Source: Burkholderia sp. Bp8963
GTDB lineage: Bacteria; Pseudomonadota; Gammaproteobacteria; Burkholderiales; Burkholderiaceae
Assembly: GCF_003854275.1 (NCBI RefSeq)
Contig: NZ_QTQP01000026.1
Span: 1 to 64,000, forward strand
Direction of reading: 5' to 3'
Length of the DNA stretch: 64,000 bases
Shown here: in pieces, positions 15,731-26,240 of the stretch
Position numbering within the stretch: the stretch's first letter is position 1
How the letters are laid out: each line of letters opens with the position of its first letter
The notes under the pieces: model-generated
The model's database searches: none
What the model saw: only the letters and a program-made list of their open reading frames with translations
What the model was told of the DNA's origin: nothing
Translations under genes and position numbers: made by a program

Positions 15731-17461
15731 TCACGCGGTATCGACGGCTTTGAGCCTCAGCGTGTCGATCATCTGCTCGCGCATCACGAACTTCTGCACC
15801 TTGCCGGTGACCGTCATCGGCAACTCGTCGACGAAGCGGATATAGCGCGGGATCTTGTAGTGCGCGATCTGCCCCTGGCAGAACGCGCGCACGTCGTCGT
15901 CGGTCATCTGCTCGCCTGCGCGCAGCACGATCCACGCGCACACTTCCTCGCCGTATTTCGGGTCCGGCACGCCGAACACCTGCACCGATTGCACCTTCGG
16001 GTGGCGGAACAGAAATTCCTCGATCTCGCGCGGATAGATGTTCTCGCCGCCGCGAATCACCATGTCCTTCAGCCGGCCGACGATGTTGCAGTAGCCGTCC
16101 GCATCGAGCGTCGCGAGATCGCCCGTGTGCATCCAGCCGTCGACGATCGTTTCGCGCGTCTTCGCGTCGTCGTCCCAGTAGCCGCGCATCACCGAATAGC
16201 CTTTCGTGCACAGCTCGCCTGTCGCTCCGACCGGCACGATGTGGCCGTCCGGATCGACGATCTTCACGTCGAGATGCGGCTGGATGCGGCCGACCGTCGT
16301 CGTGCGCTTCTCGAGCGGATCGTCGGTCGAGCTCTGGAACGATACGGGGCTCGTCTCCGTCATCCCGTACGCGATCGTGATCTCCGACAGATGCATCTGC
16401 GACACGACGCGCTTCATCGTCTCGATCGGGCACGGCGAGCCGGCCATGATGCCCGTGCGCAGCGTCGACAGGTCGTAGTTCGCGAAGTCCGGATGGTCGA
16501 GCTCCGCGATGAACATCGTCGGCACGCCGTGCAGCGCGGTGCAGCGTTCTTCGGATACCGCCGCGAGCGTCGCGACCGGATCGAACGCCTCGCCGGGGAA
16601 CACCATCGCGGCGCCCGTCGACACGCACGCGAGCACCGCGAGCACCATCCCGAAGCAGTGATACAGCGGCACCGGGATGCACAGCGCGTCCTGCTCGCTG
16701 AAGCGCATCGCCATCGCGATGAAGCGCGCGTTGTTGACGACGTTGCGATGCGTGAGCGTCGCGCCCTTCGGGCTGCCGGTCGTGCCGCTCGTGAACTGGA
16801 CGTTGATTGGCTCGTCCGCATTCAGCGTGTGGGTGACCGCGTCGAGCGCTGCGGTGTCGAGCACGCGGCGGCCGTTCGCGACGACGTCCGGATAGCGCAG
16901 CATGCCCGGCGTGTCGCCGTCGCCCATCCGGATCACGATCCGCAGGTGCGGCAGCCGCGCCGCATGCAGCTCGCCGGGCGCGCAATGCGCAAGTTCCGGC
17001 GCGAGCGCCTGCAGCATCTCGACGTAGCCGGACGACTTGAAGCGCTCGGCGGCAATCACCGCCTTGCAGCCGACCTTGTTCAGCGCGTATTCGAGTTCCG
17101 CGAGCCGGTACGCGGGGTTGATGTTGACGAGAATCGCGCCGATGCGCGCGGTCGCGAACTGGGTCAGCAGCCATTCGACACGGTTCGGCGACCAGATGCC
17201 GACGCGGTCGCCCTTGACGATCCCAAGCGCGGCGAGGCCGGCCGCGAGCACGTCGACTTCGTGCACGAACATGCGCCAGTCCCAACGGATGCCCTGTTCG
17301 CGGAATACGACGGCCGGCCGGTCCGGAAAGCGCTGCGCGGTATCGCGCAGCAGCGCGGCGAGCGTCGCGTCGGACAGCGGCACGTCGGTGCGGCCCTGCA
17401 CGATCGACAGGCCGTCGCGCGGGATGAAGCACGCCGGGGCACCCGGCATGACGGTGGTCAT
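15731..17461 (-). CDS. Acyl-CoA synthetase (AMP-binding, medium/long-chain type)
   Basis: 576 residues. The AMP-binding P-loop [16 protein letters not shown], the YGMTETSPV core, [22 protein letters not shown] and the C-terminal lysine segment [13 protein letters not shown] are all present. It activates a carboxylic acid to its CoA thioester with ATP, probably a medium-chain fatty acid by similarity in length and sequence style. ATG at 17461 follows AGGAG. It lies 222 bases downstream of the PQQ alcohol dehydrogenase on the same strand, so it could activate the acid made by the alcohol/aldehyde dehydrogenases. Co-transcription is uncertain because of the gap. Confidence 0.87.
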   Translation of the reverse strand: MTTVMPGAPACFIPRDGLSIVQGRTDVPLSDATLAALLRDTAQRFPDRPAVVFREQGIRWDWRMFVHEVDVLAAGLAALGIVKGDRVGIWSPNRVEWLLTQFATARIGAILVNINPAYRLAELEYALNKVGCKAVIAAERFKSSGYVEMLQALAPELAHCAPGELHAARLPHLRIVIRMGDGDTPGMLRYPDVVANGRRVLDTAALDAVTHTLNADEPINVQFTSGTTGSPKGATLTHRNVVNNARFIAMAMRFSEQDALCIPVPLYHCFGMVLAVLACVSTGAAMVFPGEAFDPVATLAAVSEERCTALHGVPTMFIAELDHPDFANYDLSTLRTGIMAGSPCPIETMKRVVSQMHLSEITIAYGMTETSPVSFQSSTDDPLEKRTTTVGRIQPHLDVKIVDPDGHIVPVGATGELCTKGYSVMRGYWDDDAKTRETIVDGWMHTGDLATLDADGYCNIVGRLKDMVIRGGENIYPREIEEFLFRHPKVQSVQVFGVPDPKYGEEVCAWIVLRAGEQMTDDDVRAFCQGQIAHYKIPRYIRFVDELPMTVTGKVQKFVMREQMIDTLRLKAVDTA

Positions 17462-17683
17462 GAAATGTCTCCTGGTCGTTTCGGTCGGCCCGCGACACGG
17501 ACCGATATCCATCGAACTGATTGCATCGCCGTCGAGCGGCGAACTACCGCATGCTCGCAGACATGCGACGCAAAAAGGCGCGGCGGCACACGCCGGACGA
17601 CAACGCACCGTTCAGCCGCGCAAGACCTGCGCGGCAGTCGACGCATGTGCGCGCTGCCGCCAGCCTCCTGCATCATCGCTGCG

Positions 17684-19867
17684 TCACTTGCTCTGGCGAA
17701 CGGCGTCCGCCGTCCCCTGAATGAACGCCTGGATCCTCGTAACGTCGTCTTTCGTCAGCTTGCCGGTGAAGTCCGGCATCCCGCGCTCGACGAACGGTCC
17801 GTTGAACACGATCTTGTCGAGACTCTCGATCATCCCCGAGCCGACATACGCGAGGTTCGGAATCGCGCCCCCCTTGTCGACACCGGGCACGCCGTGACAG
17901 AACACGCAGTTGTTGACATAGAGTTGCATCCCGGGCTTCACGTCCGCTTCCTTGTATTTCACGCCCGACAGCAGGTCCGTCATCGCATACGGCACGGTTT
18001 CGGGCATTGCCGTCTTAGCGCCGAGCGCAAACGTGTAGATCCGGCCAGGCGACCGCTTGTCACTGCCGCGCAGCATCAGCCCATATACTCCGCCCCAGCC
18101 GACCGCGATCGACACGTATTGCTTACCGTCGATCGAGTACGTGACTGGCGGCGCGACGACGCCCGTACCAACCGGCGCCTCCCACTTCTTCTTGCCGGTC
18201 GTCGCGTCATACGCAACGAGCCGCGCATCGGCGGTCCCGTGGAACACCAGATTGCCCGCCGTGACGACCGCACCTCCGTTCCACGGTGACGCGTAATCCT
18301 GCCTCCAGGCCTCCTTCTGCTTCACCGGATCCCACGCGATGAAGCGGCCCCACGCGCTGCCCTTCGGCTGTGCGGCGTTGATCTGCTCACCGGTATTCCA
18401 CCCGGTGCCGGACATCGGCTCGTTGTTGTTTTTCGAGTCGCGCTCCCAGTTCAGGTTGTCGGACAGTGTCGCCGGCACGTTCTGCACCGGCATGTAGACG
18501 AGGCCGGTCTTCGGGCTGTACGCCATTTCCTGCCAATTGCGTGCGCCGAACGGGCTCGGCACCACCTCGAGCGGAGCGGTGCTCGGTTGTGCCATCGGGG
18601 TCTTGATCGGATGTCCTTGCACGTCGTATCCGGTCGCCCAGTTCACATCGACGTAGTTCTTCGCCGAAATGAACTTGCCGTTGGTCCGGTCAACCACGAA
18701 GAAGAAGCCGTTCTTCGGGGCCTGCATGATCACCTTGCGCAGCTTGCCTTCGATGTTCAGGTCAGCCAGGACGAGGCTCGCAGTTGCGTCGTAGTCCGAA
18801 TTCTCGCCCGGCGTTTCCTGATAGTGCCAGACGTATTTTCCGGTATCGGGGTTCAGCGCAACGATCGAATCGAGGAACAGGTTGTTCCCGAGCTTCGGAT
18901 CGCGCATCCTGGCGCTCCACGGGCTGCCGTTGCCGACGCCGAGATACAGCAGGTTCAGATCCGGGTCGTAGCTCATCGCGTTCCAGACGTTGCCGCCGTT
19001 CGCCGATCCCATCTTCGGATCCCAGGTCCTCGCCGCCATCTTCATCGACGCGTCCTCGAACGGCTTCGACGGATCGCCCGGCACCGCATACCAGCGCCAG
19101 ACCCGCTTGCCGGAGTCGACGTCGTAGGCCGTGACGAACCCGCGCCCGCCGTATTCGCCGCCGCCATTGCCGATGATGACCTTGCCCTTCACGACGATCG
19201 GCGCGCCCGTGATCGTATAGGTGCCGCGCTGCCCCTTTATCGTGTCCTGCGACCAGAGTGCCTTGCCCGTTTTCGCGTCGAGCGCGATCAGCCGGCCGTC
19301 GAACGCGCCGACGAACACCTTGCCACGATACAGCGCGACGCCGCGGTTAACGACGTCGCAGCAGCCGCGAACGCCGTAGCGACGCGGCACTTTCGGATCG
19401 TACGTCCACAGCGCCTTGCCGGTCCTGGCGTCGACCGCGTGGACAACGCTCCACGGCGCCGTCGTGTACATCACGCCGTCGACGACAAGTGGCGTCGCCT
19501 CCACGCCGCGGGTCGAATCCAGCTCGTACGACCATGCGAGCCCGAGATCGGCAACGTTCGACGTGTTGATCTGGTCCAGCTTGCTGTAGCGCGTGCCGGC
19601 GAAATCGAGGCCATGCAGCGGCCATTCGCGCGTGTCCGCCTCATTCGCGCGCGCCGACGCTTCGTCGACGTTGGCCACGGTTGCGCGCTGCGGCCGCGGC
19701 GCCGCGCTCGTCGCGGCCATCGTCGGCGATGACAGGATCGCGAGCGCCAGCGCCGCCGATGCGGCCGCGCGTTGCGCCACCAGGCGGCGCGCGCGCGGCG
19801 ACCGGGAACCTGCGTTGGCTGCCGATGCCGTTTCACACTTGACGGTACGAATACGGGATGTGTTCAA
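17684..19867 (-). CDS. PQQ-dependent quinohemoprotein alcohol dehydrogenase (type II)
   Basis: 727 residues. A signal peptide (AAASAALALAILSSPTMAA) leads to an eight-bladed PQQ propeller with repeated W-motifs (TGKALWSQDT, TGKYVWHYQ). The adjacent-cysteine redox pair is in GVRGCCDVVN. The C-terminal cytochrome c domain has CVFCHGVPG and a later GMPDF methionine. Such periplasmic enzymes oxidise primary or secondary alcohols and pass electrons through heme c. The best start is TTG at 19867, 8 bases after GGAGGAA; the ATG at 19879 overlaps that ribosome site. It follows an outer-membrane protein and an aldehyde dehydrogenase in a sigma-54 operon. Confidence 0.9.
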   Translation of the reverse strand: MNTSRIRTVKCETASAANAGSRSPRARRLVAQRAAASAALALAILSSPTMAATSAAPRPQRATVANVDEASARANEADTREWPLHGLDFAGTRYSKLDQINTSNVADLGLAWSYELDSTRGVEATPLVVDGVMYTTAPWSVVHAVDARTGKALWTYDPKVPRRYGVRGCCDVVNRGVALYRGKVFVGAFDGRLIALDAKTGKALWSQDTIKGQRGTYTITGAPIVVKGKVIIGNGGGEYGGRGFVTAYDVDSGKRVWRWYAVPGDPSKPFEDASMKMAARTWDPKMGSANGGNVWNAMSYDPDLNLLYLGVGNGSPWSARMRDPKLGNNLFLDSIVALNPDTGKYVWHYQETPGENSDYDATASLVLADLNIEGKLRKVIMQAPKNGFFFVVDRTNGKFISAKNYVDVNWATGYDVQGHPIKTPMAQPSTAPLEVVPSPFGARNWQEMAYSPKTGLVYMPVQNVPATLSDNLNWERDSKNNNEPMSGTGWNTGEQINAAQPKGSAWGRFIAWDPVKQKEAWRQDYASPWNGGAVVTAGNLVFHGTADARLVAYDATTGKKKWEAPVGTGVVAPPVTYSIDGKQYVSIAVGWGGVYGLMLRGSDKRSPGRIYTFALGAKTAMPETVPYAMTDLLSGVKYKEADVKPGMQLYVNNCVFCHGVPGVDKGGAIPNLAYVGSGMIESLDKIVFNGPFVERGMPDFTGKLTKDDVTRIQAFIQGTADAVRQSK

Positions 19868-19940
19868 GTCTTCCTCCATTTTGTTTTTCACCGCGCGCGA
19901 TGCCGCGCGCGATGCGAACCATTCGTGAACGCACGTGCGC

Positions 19941-20840
19941 TCAGAACACCTTCAGCAGCCGCAGGTTGAAGCGGTCCGCTTCCTTGGGCCCGTTCTGCAC
20001 CGAGATGTCCTGCCCATACGTCCCGAGAACCTGCCACGTCGGCGCGGGAAACCATGCGAATCCCACCGAGAACTTGTTGGTGCTGGTGCGGTTGTCCTGC
20101 GATACGCCGTCGATCGTCGTCCGGCCGCCGAAGGATTGCGAAAAGCCGGCGCGCACGTCGAACATGCTCGTGACGTTGTAGCGCAGCCACGCCTGGCCCT
20201 GAAAGAGCGGATCCTGCCGCAGCGTCGAGCCGGCCGGTCCGTAGTTCGTATTGTTGCCATAGAACGTCACATCCGCGACGAGGTCGAGCAGCAGATTGCC
20301 GACCAGCGGTGTGATGAAGCCGGCCTGAAGCGCGCCCTTCCAGCGGTTCTCTCCGAGATTCAGCGCGCGATTGTGGTCATAGCTCCCGGTCGGGACATAC
20401 AGGAACGGCGTGATGCCGAAGTACGTCTTCTTGTCCGGATTGTTCACGAGCCAGACGGTCGCGGCAAGAATCAGGTCGGCGGTGCCGCCCGAACTGCCGA
20501 GTCCTTCGAGATTCCTGCTGCCGCGCACGTTGCCGAACGGCAGCAGGAACTGCGGGTCGACGATGAATTCGCCGATGTTCATGAAATGGACGCCACGCAA
20601 GATGCCGATGTCCGACGTCAGCTTGCCGCCTGAGACCTGCGTGCCGTTCGACATGATCCGGTTGTCCTCCGCATGCTGGTAGTAGAGCATGCCGAGATTC
20701 GTTCCGGCCGGCAACGCGGTGTAGTCGCCGGCATCCACGTCGATGGCCGCGGCCGGAAGCGAAGTGGCCGCCAACGCGGCGCAAACGGCGCCCGCGGCGA
20801 CGCGGCCCCCGACCGTGCGGGGGAAGCATTTCAACTTCAT
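19941..20840 (-). CDS. Outer-membrane transporter, phenol MetA-like family
   Basis: 299 residues with a signal peptide (VAAGAVCAALAATSLPAAA). Alternating beta-strand patterns follow (DVDAGDYTALPAGTNLGMLYYQHA, FVYPGSY-like FLYVPTGSYD, WLRYNVTSMFDVRAGFSQSFGG), typical of the Phenol_MetA_deg outer-membrane family found beside hydrocarbon and alcohol catabolic genes. Probably a channel or binding protein for a hydrophobic substrate of the neighbouring dehydrogenases. ATG at 20840 follows GGAG. It sits between aldehyde and alcohol dehydrogenase genes, with gaps of about 70 bases each side. Confidence 0.7.
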   Translation of the reverse strand: MKLKCFPRTVGGRVAAGAVCAALAATSLPAAAIDVDAGDYTALPAGTNLGMLYYQHAEDNRIMSNGTQVSGGKLTSDIGILRGVHFMNIGEFIVDPQFLLPFGNVRGSRNLEGLGSSGGTADLILAATVWLVNNPDKKTYFGITPFLYVPTGSYDHNRALNLGENRWKGALQAGFITPLVGNLLLDLVADVTFYGNNTNYGPAGSTLRQDPLFQGQAWLRYNVTSMFDVRAGFSQSFGGRTTIDGVSQDNRTSTNKFSVGFAWFPAPTWQVLGTYGQDISVQNGPKEADRFNLRLLKVF

Positions 20841-20910
20841 CGTGTCTCCAATATGTTTGTTATCGTCCGCCCGGAGGCGGTACGGATGTCTCGCAACGCC
20901 TGTGTCGTCG

Positions 20911-22317
20911 TCAGTGCGCGATGCTCAGCACACTCGTCTGCGTGTATTCGGCGAGCCCTTCGGACGTGAACTCCACGCCCAGCCCCGACTCCTTCGCGCC
21001 CACGAGCGGAATGTGCGGCCCGAAGTGGAGGTGATGGTTGACCCACGCGGTGCCGACCTGAAGCTGCTTCGCGACGCCGATCGCCCTCGCCTCGTCGCCG
21101 GACCACACCGATCCGCCGAGGCCATATGGCGTCGCGTTCGCTCGCGCAAGCGCGTCGTCGAGATGCTCGTAACGGAGAATCGGCAGGATCGGCGAGAACT
21201 GTTCTTCGGCGACAAGCGGGTTGGCATCGTCCAGATCCCGCACGATCGTCGGCAACACGAAATATCCGCCGCCCTCCCGCGTGCCGCCGCCGGCGACGAT
21301 CGCGCCGCCCTCGCGCGCGACGGCCAGAAAGCGCCTGGCCTTCTCGAACTGCATGGCGTTCTGGACGGGACCGTGTGTGGTCGATGCATCCAAGCCGTTC
21401 CCGACGACCGCGTTGCGCGCGTGTTCCGCGATCGCTTCGCAAAGCCGGTCGTAAAGTGCCGCCGGTGCGTAGACGCGTTTCAGCGCCAGGCACACCTGTC
21501 CGCAGTTGTAGAATGCGCTCGCGAACAGCTTCGCCGCCGTCGCTTCGACGTCCACATCGTCCAGCACGATCGCGGCGTCGTTGCCGCCGAGTTCCAGCGT
21601 GACCCGCTTGAGCTTCGGCCCGGCGCTCTCCATCACCTTCTTGCCGGTCACAGTCGAACCGGTGAACGAGATCTTCGCGACGTCGGGGTGGGCGGTCAGC
21701 ACCGGCCCGAGATCGTTCGCGTCGGTCACCACGTTGACCACGCCCGCCGGCAGGAGATCGGCGAGTCTCGCGCCCAGCATCAGCGCGGTGATCGGCGTGG
21801 TGGGCGCCGGCTTGAGGACGACGGTATTGCCCGTCAGCAGCGCCGGCGCGAGCTTGTACGCCGCGATCAGCAGCGGGAAGTTCCATGCGGTGATCGCCGC
21901 GACGACACCAAGCGGCTTGCGATGAACGTCGATCCGGTAGCTCGCATCGTCCTGCACGGTTTCGACCGGCAGCTCGAGCCGCGCCAGGTAGCGCACGAAA
22001 TGCTCGGCGAGCTGGGCCTCCTGACGCGCCTCCTGCAATGGCTTGCCTTGCTCCGACACCAGCGCTCGCGCGAACGCCTCCGCGTCGTCGCGCAGCAGAT
22101 CGCCGACGCGCTCCAGCAATGCGGAGCGTTCGATCATGGGCAACGCTGCCCATCCAGGCTGCGCCCGCTTTGCCGCGGCGACCGCGGCGGCGACCTGTTC
22201 GTGGTCGCCGCGCGGAACCGTGGCGAACGCCCGCCCCGTCGCGGGATCAATCACCTCGAGGTGCCGGTCGGCGTCCACCAGCTTTCCGTCGATCAACAGT
22301 CTTGCGTCTTTCGTCAT
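20911..22317 (-). CDS. NAD(P)-dependent aldehyde dehydrogenase
   Basis: 468 residues of the ALDH superfamily. The cofactor-binding AITAWNFPLLIAAYKLAPALLTGNTVVLKPAP, the general-base segment TLELGGND and the catalytic cysteine in FYNCGQVCLALKRVY are intact. It converts an aldehyde to a carboxylate in the cytoplasm. ATG at 22317 follows GGAGACA. It is the first gene after a -24/-12 promoter and is followed by an outer-membrane protein and a PQQ alcohol dehydrogenase. Together they oxidise an alcohol through the aldehyde to the acid. Confidence 0.92.
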   Translation of the reverse strand: MTKDARLLIDGKLVDADRHLEVIDPATGRAFATVPRGDHEQVAAAVAAAKRAQPGWAALPMIERSALLERVGDLLRDDAEAFARALVSEQGKPLQEARQEAQLAEHFVRYLARLELPVETVQDDASYRIDVHRKPLGVVAAITAWNFPLLIAAYKLAPALLTGNTVVLKPAPTTPITALMLGARLADLLPAGVVNVVTDANDLGPVLTAHPDVAKISFTGSTVTGKKVMESAGPKLKRVTLELGGNDAAIVLDDVDVEATAAKLFASAFYNCGQVCLALKRVYAPAALYDRLCEAIAEHARNAVVGNGLDASTTHGPVQNAMQFEKARRFLAVAREGGAIVAGGGTREGGGYFVLPTIVRDLDDANPLVAEEQFSPILPILRYEHLDDALARANATPYGLGGSVWSGDEARAIGVAKQLQVGTAWVNHHLHFGPHIPLVGAKESGLGVEFTSEGLAEYTQTSVLSIAH

Positions 22318-22403
22318 ACCCTGTCTCCGTTCGTCAGGCGTGGCGGCTCAATGCGTGCTCGACAGTGATCTGCCAGGACTTCCGCCATCGCTCAGCACGT
22401 CTT

Positions 22404-22419
22404 CGCAAAAAGAGTGCCA
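22404..22419 (-). promoter_or_regulatory. Sigma-54 promoter of the aldehyde/alcohol dehydrogenase operon
   Basis: On the minus strand TGGCACTCTTTTTGCG matches the -24/-12 consensus with exact spacing between GG and GC. It points at the aldehyde dehydrogenase gene, about 85 bases from its start codon, and lies downstream of the divergent sigma-54 activator's gene. Confidence 0.85.
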
Positions 22420-22539
22420 CCCCGTCGTTCCGTTGTGCCGAGCGCCGTCGCTGCTATAGAATCCGCGGAGAACGACGACGAGATATCGAGACAGACATAC
22501 GCAGATGCCACGCCGGACGCGCGTGTCGCTGCCGAAGAC

Positions 22540-22568
22540 TGAGTCAGGCGCGCCGGTACGCTGACTCA
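22540..22568. promoter_or_regulatory. Inverted repeat TGAGTCA-N15-TGACTCA, candidate activator site
   Basis: A perfect 7-bp inverted repeat with a 15-base spacer sits 29 bases before the activator's GTG start and about 120 bases upstream of the divergent sigma-54 promoter. That is the expected position for an enhancer site and would also let the regulator control itself. Confidence 0.55.
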
Positions 22569-22597
22569 AAATGAGACACCTGGAGGAGGCAATCATC

Positions 22598-24535
22598 GTG
22601 CGAGCCGACATTGCACTGGATGAGCGGATCACCGCTGTTCGCGAGCATTTCTTCGAAACGGGCGTCGTTGGCGACGAAACGATCTCGCCTTATCTCGTGC
22701 GCTCATGGCAACGCTCGCGCAGCCACGGGATGTCCACATCCGACCGCCGCCTGCACGACGCCGCCCATGCGGTGTCGCCACGCCAACTCGAAGAAGCGAA
22801 TGTCGATCTGGTCAGGTATGCGCTGCCGGAAATCGAGCAACTCCGTCACACGTTCGCCGGCGATCGCTGGATCATCGCGTGCCTGAACGCAGAAGGTGTC
22901 GTCGTCCATACGGTCGGTGGCGAGCATGCATCGATGCAGGCGCTCGCGCGTGTGCTGCGCCCAGGCTGCGATCTGAGCGAACAACGTGTCGGCACGAACG
23001 GGCCGGGCTGCGCACTCACCGAAAGGCGCCCGATGCTTGTACGCGGCCGTGAGCATTTCCTCGACGAAGCGGGCCGGTTCGCCTGTGCCGCCGTGCCGCT
23101 GATCGATCCGTTCGGCGCGCTGGTCGGCGCGCTCGACGTGAGCTACAACCACACGCCGTCGCAAGCCGATCCGCTCGCGTTGCTCGCGAGCGCCGCGCGC
23201 GCAATCGAAAACCAGATGCTCGACCACCTGCCGGACAGCGTCGTCATCCGGTTCCACTACCGGCCCGACATGGTCGACACGCCCTATGCCGCGCTGCTCG
23301 CGGTGTCGAACGACGGGCGCATCATCGGCGCGAACCGATGCGCGCGTTCGACCCTCGGACTGGGCGATGGCCGCCTCGGCGACCGGTCTGTGTCGTCGGT
23401 CCTCGACGTGCCGTTGGCGCGTCTGCTGTCGATCGCGATGTCGCCGCCGTCGACGGTTCCGGTGCGGCTGGACTGCGGGATGCGCGTCTTCGCGTACGCG
23501 AGCGTGCACGGTCGCATGAACGGCCGGCACGCCGAAGTCACGGCGCGCCGCACGACGCACGCGACGAGCGGCACTGCCGTTGCCCCCGAACGGGACCAGC
23601 CGTACCTCAACGAGGATACCCGGGTCGAAGAGTGCTTTGAGAAGGCGCGACGCGCGCTGTCACGCGACATTCCGGTGATCGTCTATGGCGAAACCGGCAC
23701 GGGCAAGGAAGTGCTCGTACAGCGCCTGCACGCATCAGGGCCGCGACATGGCGGGCCGCTTGTCGCGATCAACTGCTTTGCGTTGCCGGCCAGTCTCATC
23801 GAGTCCGAGCTGTTCGGCCATGAATACGGCGCCTTCACGGGTGCCAAGCGCGGCGGAACGGCCGGCAAGATCGAGCAAGCCAACGGCGGCACGCTTTTTC
23901 TCGACGAGATCGGCGATCTGCCGCTCGAACTGCAGGGCCGGCTGCTGCGTGTGTTGCAGGAACGCAAGGTCACACGGCTCGGCGGCCACCGTGAACTGCC
24001 CGTCGAGTTCTCGCTGATCTGCGCGACGCATCAGCCGCTGCGCGAACTCGTCGCGCAGGGAAAATTCCGCGAGGATCTTTATTATCGGCTGACGGGCGTG
24101 AGCGTTACGCTGCCGCCACTGCGCGAACGTTCGGATCTGCTGCCACTGATCGACTGGCTGCTCGCACGCGAATCCGCCAGCATGCCTGACGGAAGCGGCG
24201 CATACAGGCTCGACCGCATCGCACTGCGCACGCTGCTCACCTACTCGTGGCCCGGCAACATCCGTCAGCTGCGCAGCGTGCTGCGCGCCGCGGCCGCACT
24301 GGCGGACGCGGACTGCGAGATCCGCGTCGAACACCTTCCGGGCGAACTGCTCGATCCGGTCGGCACGCCGAGGATGACGGCCGATCGACCCGCCAGCCAC
24401 CCCGGAACGCTCGCCGCGCGCGAAGCGGACGCCATCCGTCAGGCGCTCGAATTCCACAACGGCAATGTTTCCGCGACAGCACGCTCGCTGGGTATTTCGC
24501 GAGCGACGCTACACCGCAAGATCCATGCGCTGTGA
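22598..24535 (+). CDS. AcoR-type sigma-54-dependent activator
   Basis: 645 residues. An N-terminal AcoR/GAF-like sensor ([15 protein letters not shown], then [28 protein letters not shown]) is followed by an AAA+ domain with Walker [19 protein letters not shown] and Walker [10 protein letters not shown] Fis-type helix-turn-helix ends the protein ([22 protein letters not shown]). It activates sigma-54 promoters, here most likely the divergent aldehyde/alcohol dehydrogenase operon, in response to an alcohol or its product. GTG at 22598 is preferred because GGAGGAGG lies 8 bases upstream; ATG at 22571 has no such site. Confidence 0.87.
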   Translation: MRADIALDERITAVREHFFETGVVGDETISPYLVRSWQRSRSHGMSTSDRRLHDAAHAVSPRQLEEANVDLVRYALPEIEQLRHTFAGDRWIIACLNAEGVVVHTVGGEHASMQALARVLRPGCDLSEQRVGTNGPGCALTERRPMLVRGREHFLDEAGRFACAAVPLIDPFGALVGALDVSYNHTPSQADPLALLASAARAIENQMLDHLPDSVVIRFHYRPDMVDTPYAALLAVSNDGRIIGANRCARSTLGLGDGRLGDRSVSSVLDVPLARLLSIAMSPPSTVPVRLDCGMRVFAYASVHGRMNGRHAEVTARRTTHATSGTAVAPERDQPYLNEDTRVEECFEKARRALSRDIPVIVYGETGTGKEVLVQRLHASGPRHGGPLVAINCFALPASLIESELFGHEYGAFTGAKRGGTAGKIEQANGGTLFLDEIGDLPLELQGRLLRVLQERKVTRLGGHRELPVEFSLICATHQPLRELVAQGKFREDLYYRLTGVSVTLPPLRERSDLLPLIDWLLARESASMPDGSGAYRLDRIALRTLLTYSWPGNIRQLRSVLRAAAALADADCEIRVEHLPGELLDPVGTPRMTADRPASHPGTLAAREADAIRQALEFHNGNVSATARSLGISRATLHRKIHAL

Positions 24536-24565
24536 AATCGCGTGACGCAGGATCGCAGGTGCCGC

Positions 24566-24769
24566 TCAGAACCCCTGCATCGTCGACGTCGGATCCGCGA
24601 CCAGATGCACGACGCCGTAGATCACTGCGCCGACGAGCGCGGCGAGAATGATCGCGACGAACGGCAGCAGCGTGAAGTTGACGTTCGCGAGATCCGCGGC
24701 ATGCGCCTTGCTGTTGCGCACGCCGAAGAAACTCCACAGGACCAGGCGGATCATGCCGAGCAGTTTCAT
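24566..24769 (-). CDS. Small DUF2970 membrane protein
   Basis: 67 residues: MKLLGMIRLVLWSFFGVRNS, a charged segment, then one transmembrane helix (TLLPFVAIILAALVGAVIYGVVHLV). The LWSFFGVR motif and size fit the DUF2970 family of single-span proteins of unknown function common in beta-proteobacteria. ATG at 24769 has AGGAG upstream; the longer frame is not needed. It stands alone between the activator gene and a convergent-side MFS gene. Confidence 0.75.
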   Translation of the reverse strand: MKLLGMIRLVLWSFFGVRNSKAHAADLANVNFTLLPFVAIILAALVGAVIYGVVHLVADPTSTMQGF

Positions 24770-24892
24770 GGCTTCGCTCCTTTGCTCATTTCGGATGACG
24801 TGATGGTCGATCCGATCGGCATCGGAAAAAAGAAGCAGTTGCGAACGCTTTTCGGGCAGCACTTCGTCGCGCGCCGGGAAGCGCGAAGCCGC

Positions 24893-26095
24893 TCAGGCCG
24901 GCCCGGCGGCGCCCGGCCGCTGCCAACGCGGCAGGCACGCGGCACAGGCCAGCCCTGAGAGCAGCAGCACCGACACCGCCAGAACGGTGCCGCCGGTGCC
25001 GAACAGCGCGCTCACGCCTGTCGCCACCAGCGCCGCGCTGCCGATCTGGCAGAAGCCGACGAGCCCCGACGCCGTCGCCGCATGGCCGTGCTCGCCGGCG
25101 ATCGCGCCGGACACGGCCAGCGAAAGCGACGACCCGTTCGCCAGGCTGACGAGCGACATCGGCAGGATCACGGCGGCCACCCCGACGAACCCGCAAGCAG
25201 CGACGACGACGAACGCGACGCCGCCGAGCGCGAAGCACGCGATGCCGGCCGCGACGATCCGGTCGTATGGCCAGCGATCGAGCCAGCGCCGCGCCAGCAG
25301 GTTGGCCACGATGATGCCGGCAGTCAGCGGCACGTAGAGCCAGCCGCACTGCCGCTCGCTCAGGCCCTGCCGCGCGAACAGGAACGGCGACTGCGTCAGG
25401 TACACGAACCACGCGCAATAGATCGCGCAGACGATCAGCGTGTAGCGAAGGAATGCGCGGTCGCGCAGCACCTGCGTAAATCCGGCAAACGGCGACGTGC
25501 GAACCCGTGCGCCGCGGGGAAGGGTTTCCGGCAGAAGGACCAGCACCATCAGCAGCGCCGCGACCGCGAACGCCGCAACGAACACGAAGTCGGCACGCCA
25601 GCCGAACGACGCGGCTAGCTGGCCGCCAACCGCGGGCGCGAGCGCCGGCGACAACGACACCAGCGGATAGACCACCGCGTACACCTTCGCCGACGCGCGC
25701 TTGTCGCAGGTGTCCGCGATGATCGCGCGGCCGATGACGAGGCCCGCCGCCGCGCCGGCCGCTTCCAGCATTCGCCACGCGAGGAAACCGGCGAAACCGG
25801 CCGCCGACGCGCAGCCGAGCGAGCCCGCGATGTAGAGCGCGATGCCGGCGAGCAGCACCGGCTTGCGGCCGTGGCGGTCCGACAGCGGCCCGTACGCAAG
25901 CTGCGCGGCGGCCAGCACCAGCAGATAGACGGAAACCGTCTGCGGCATCTGCCAGTCGGCCAGGCCGAACGCGGCCGCCATCGCGGGCATCGCCGGCAGG
26001 TAGACGTCGGACGCGATCAGGCCGAACGCGCTGAGCATCGCGACGGTAACGATGAAGGACAAACGTGGCATCGGGTGTGACATCAGCTGGGGCAT
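24893..26095 (-). CDS. Bcr/CflA-type MFS drug efflux transporter
   Basis: 400 residues with 12 hydrophobic segments. SDVYLPAMPAMAAAFG followed by QTVSVYLLVLAAAQLAYGPLSDRHGRKPVLL is the DHA1 (Bcr/CflA) signature, and RMLEAAGAAAGLVIGRAIIAD is the matching motif-C region. It exports drugs or metabolites using the proton gradient. ATG at 26095 has GGAG 8 bases upstream. It is divergent from a LysR gene that probably controls it. Confidence 0.87.
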   Translation of the reverse strand: MPQLMSHPMPRLSFIVTVAMLSAFGLIASDVYLPAMPAMAAAFGLADWQMPQTVSVYLLVLAAAQLAYGPLSDRHGRKPVLLAGIALYIAGSLGCASAAGFAGFLAWRMLEAAGAAAGLVIGRAIIADTCDKRASAKVYAVVYPLVSLSPALAPAVGGQLAASFGWRADFVFVAAFAVAALLMVLVLLPETLPRGARVRTSPFAGFTQVLRDRAFLRYTLIVCAIYCAWFVYLTQSPFLFARQGLSERQCGWLYVPLTAGIIVANLLARRWLDRWPYDRIVAAGIACFALGGVAFVVVAACGFVGVAAVILPMSLVSLANGSSLSLAVSGAIAGEHGHAATASGLVGFCQIGSAALVATGVSALFGTGGTVLAVSVLLLSGLACAACLPRWQRPGAAGPA

Positions 26096-26211
26096 CAGGC
26101 GGCTCCACGCACGCCGGCAGCGCCGGCCGTGCGCTTGTTCGAAGAAAGGGAAAGGCGTGATGTTAGGCAGCCACCGGCCATGTGAAAATGCACGGATTCG
26201 CATGCTCATGC

Positions 26212-26223
26212 TGCAAATTTGCA
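26212..26223. promoter_or_regulatory. Perfect palindrome TGCAAATTTGCA
   Basis: A 12-bp perfect palindrome, AT-rich in the centre, lies between the MFS gene and the LysR gene, 17 bases before the LysR start. It contains the T-N-A type dyad expected for LysR operators. Confidence 0.5.
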
Positions 26224-26240
26224 ACCCTGGACACGAACAC

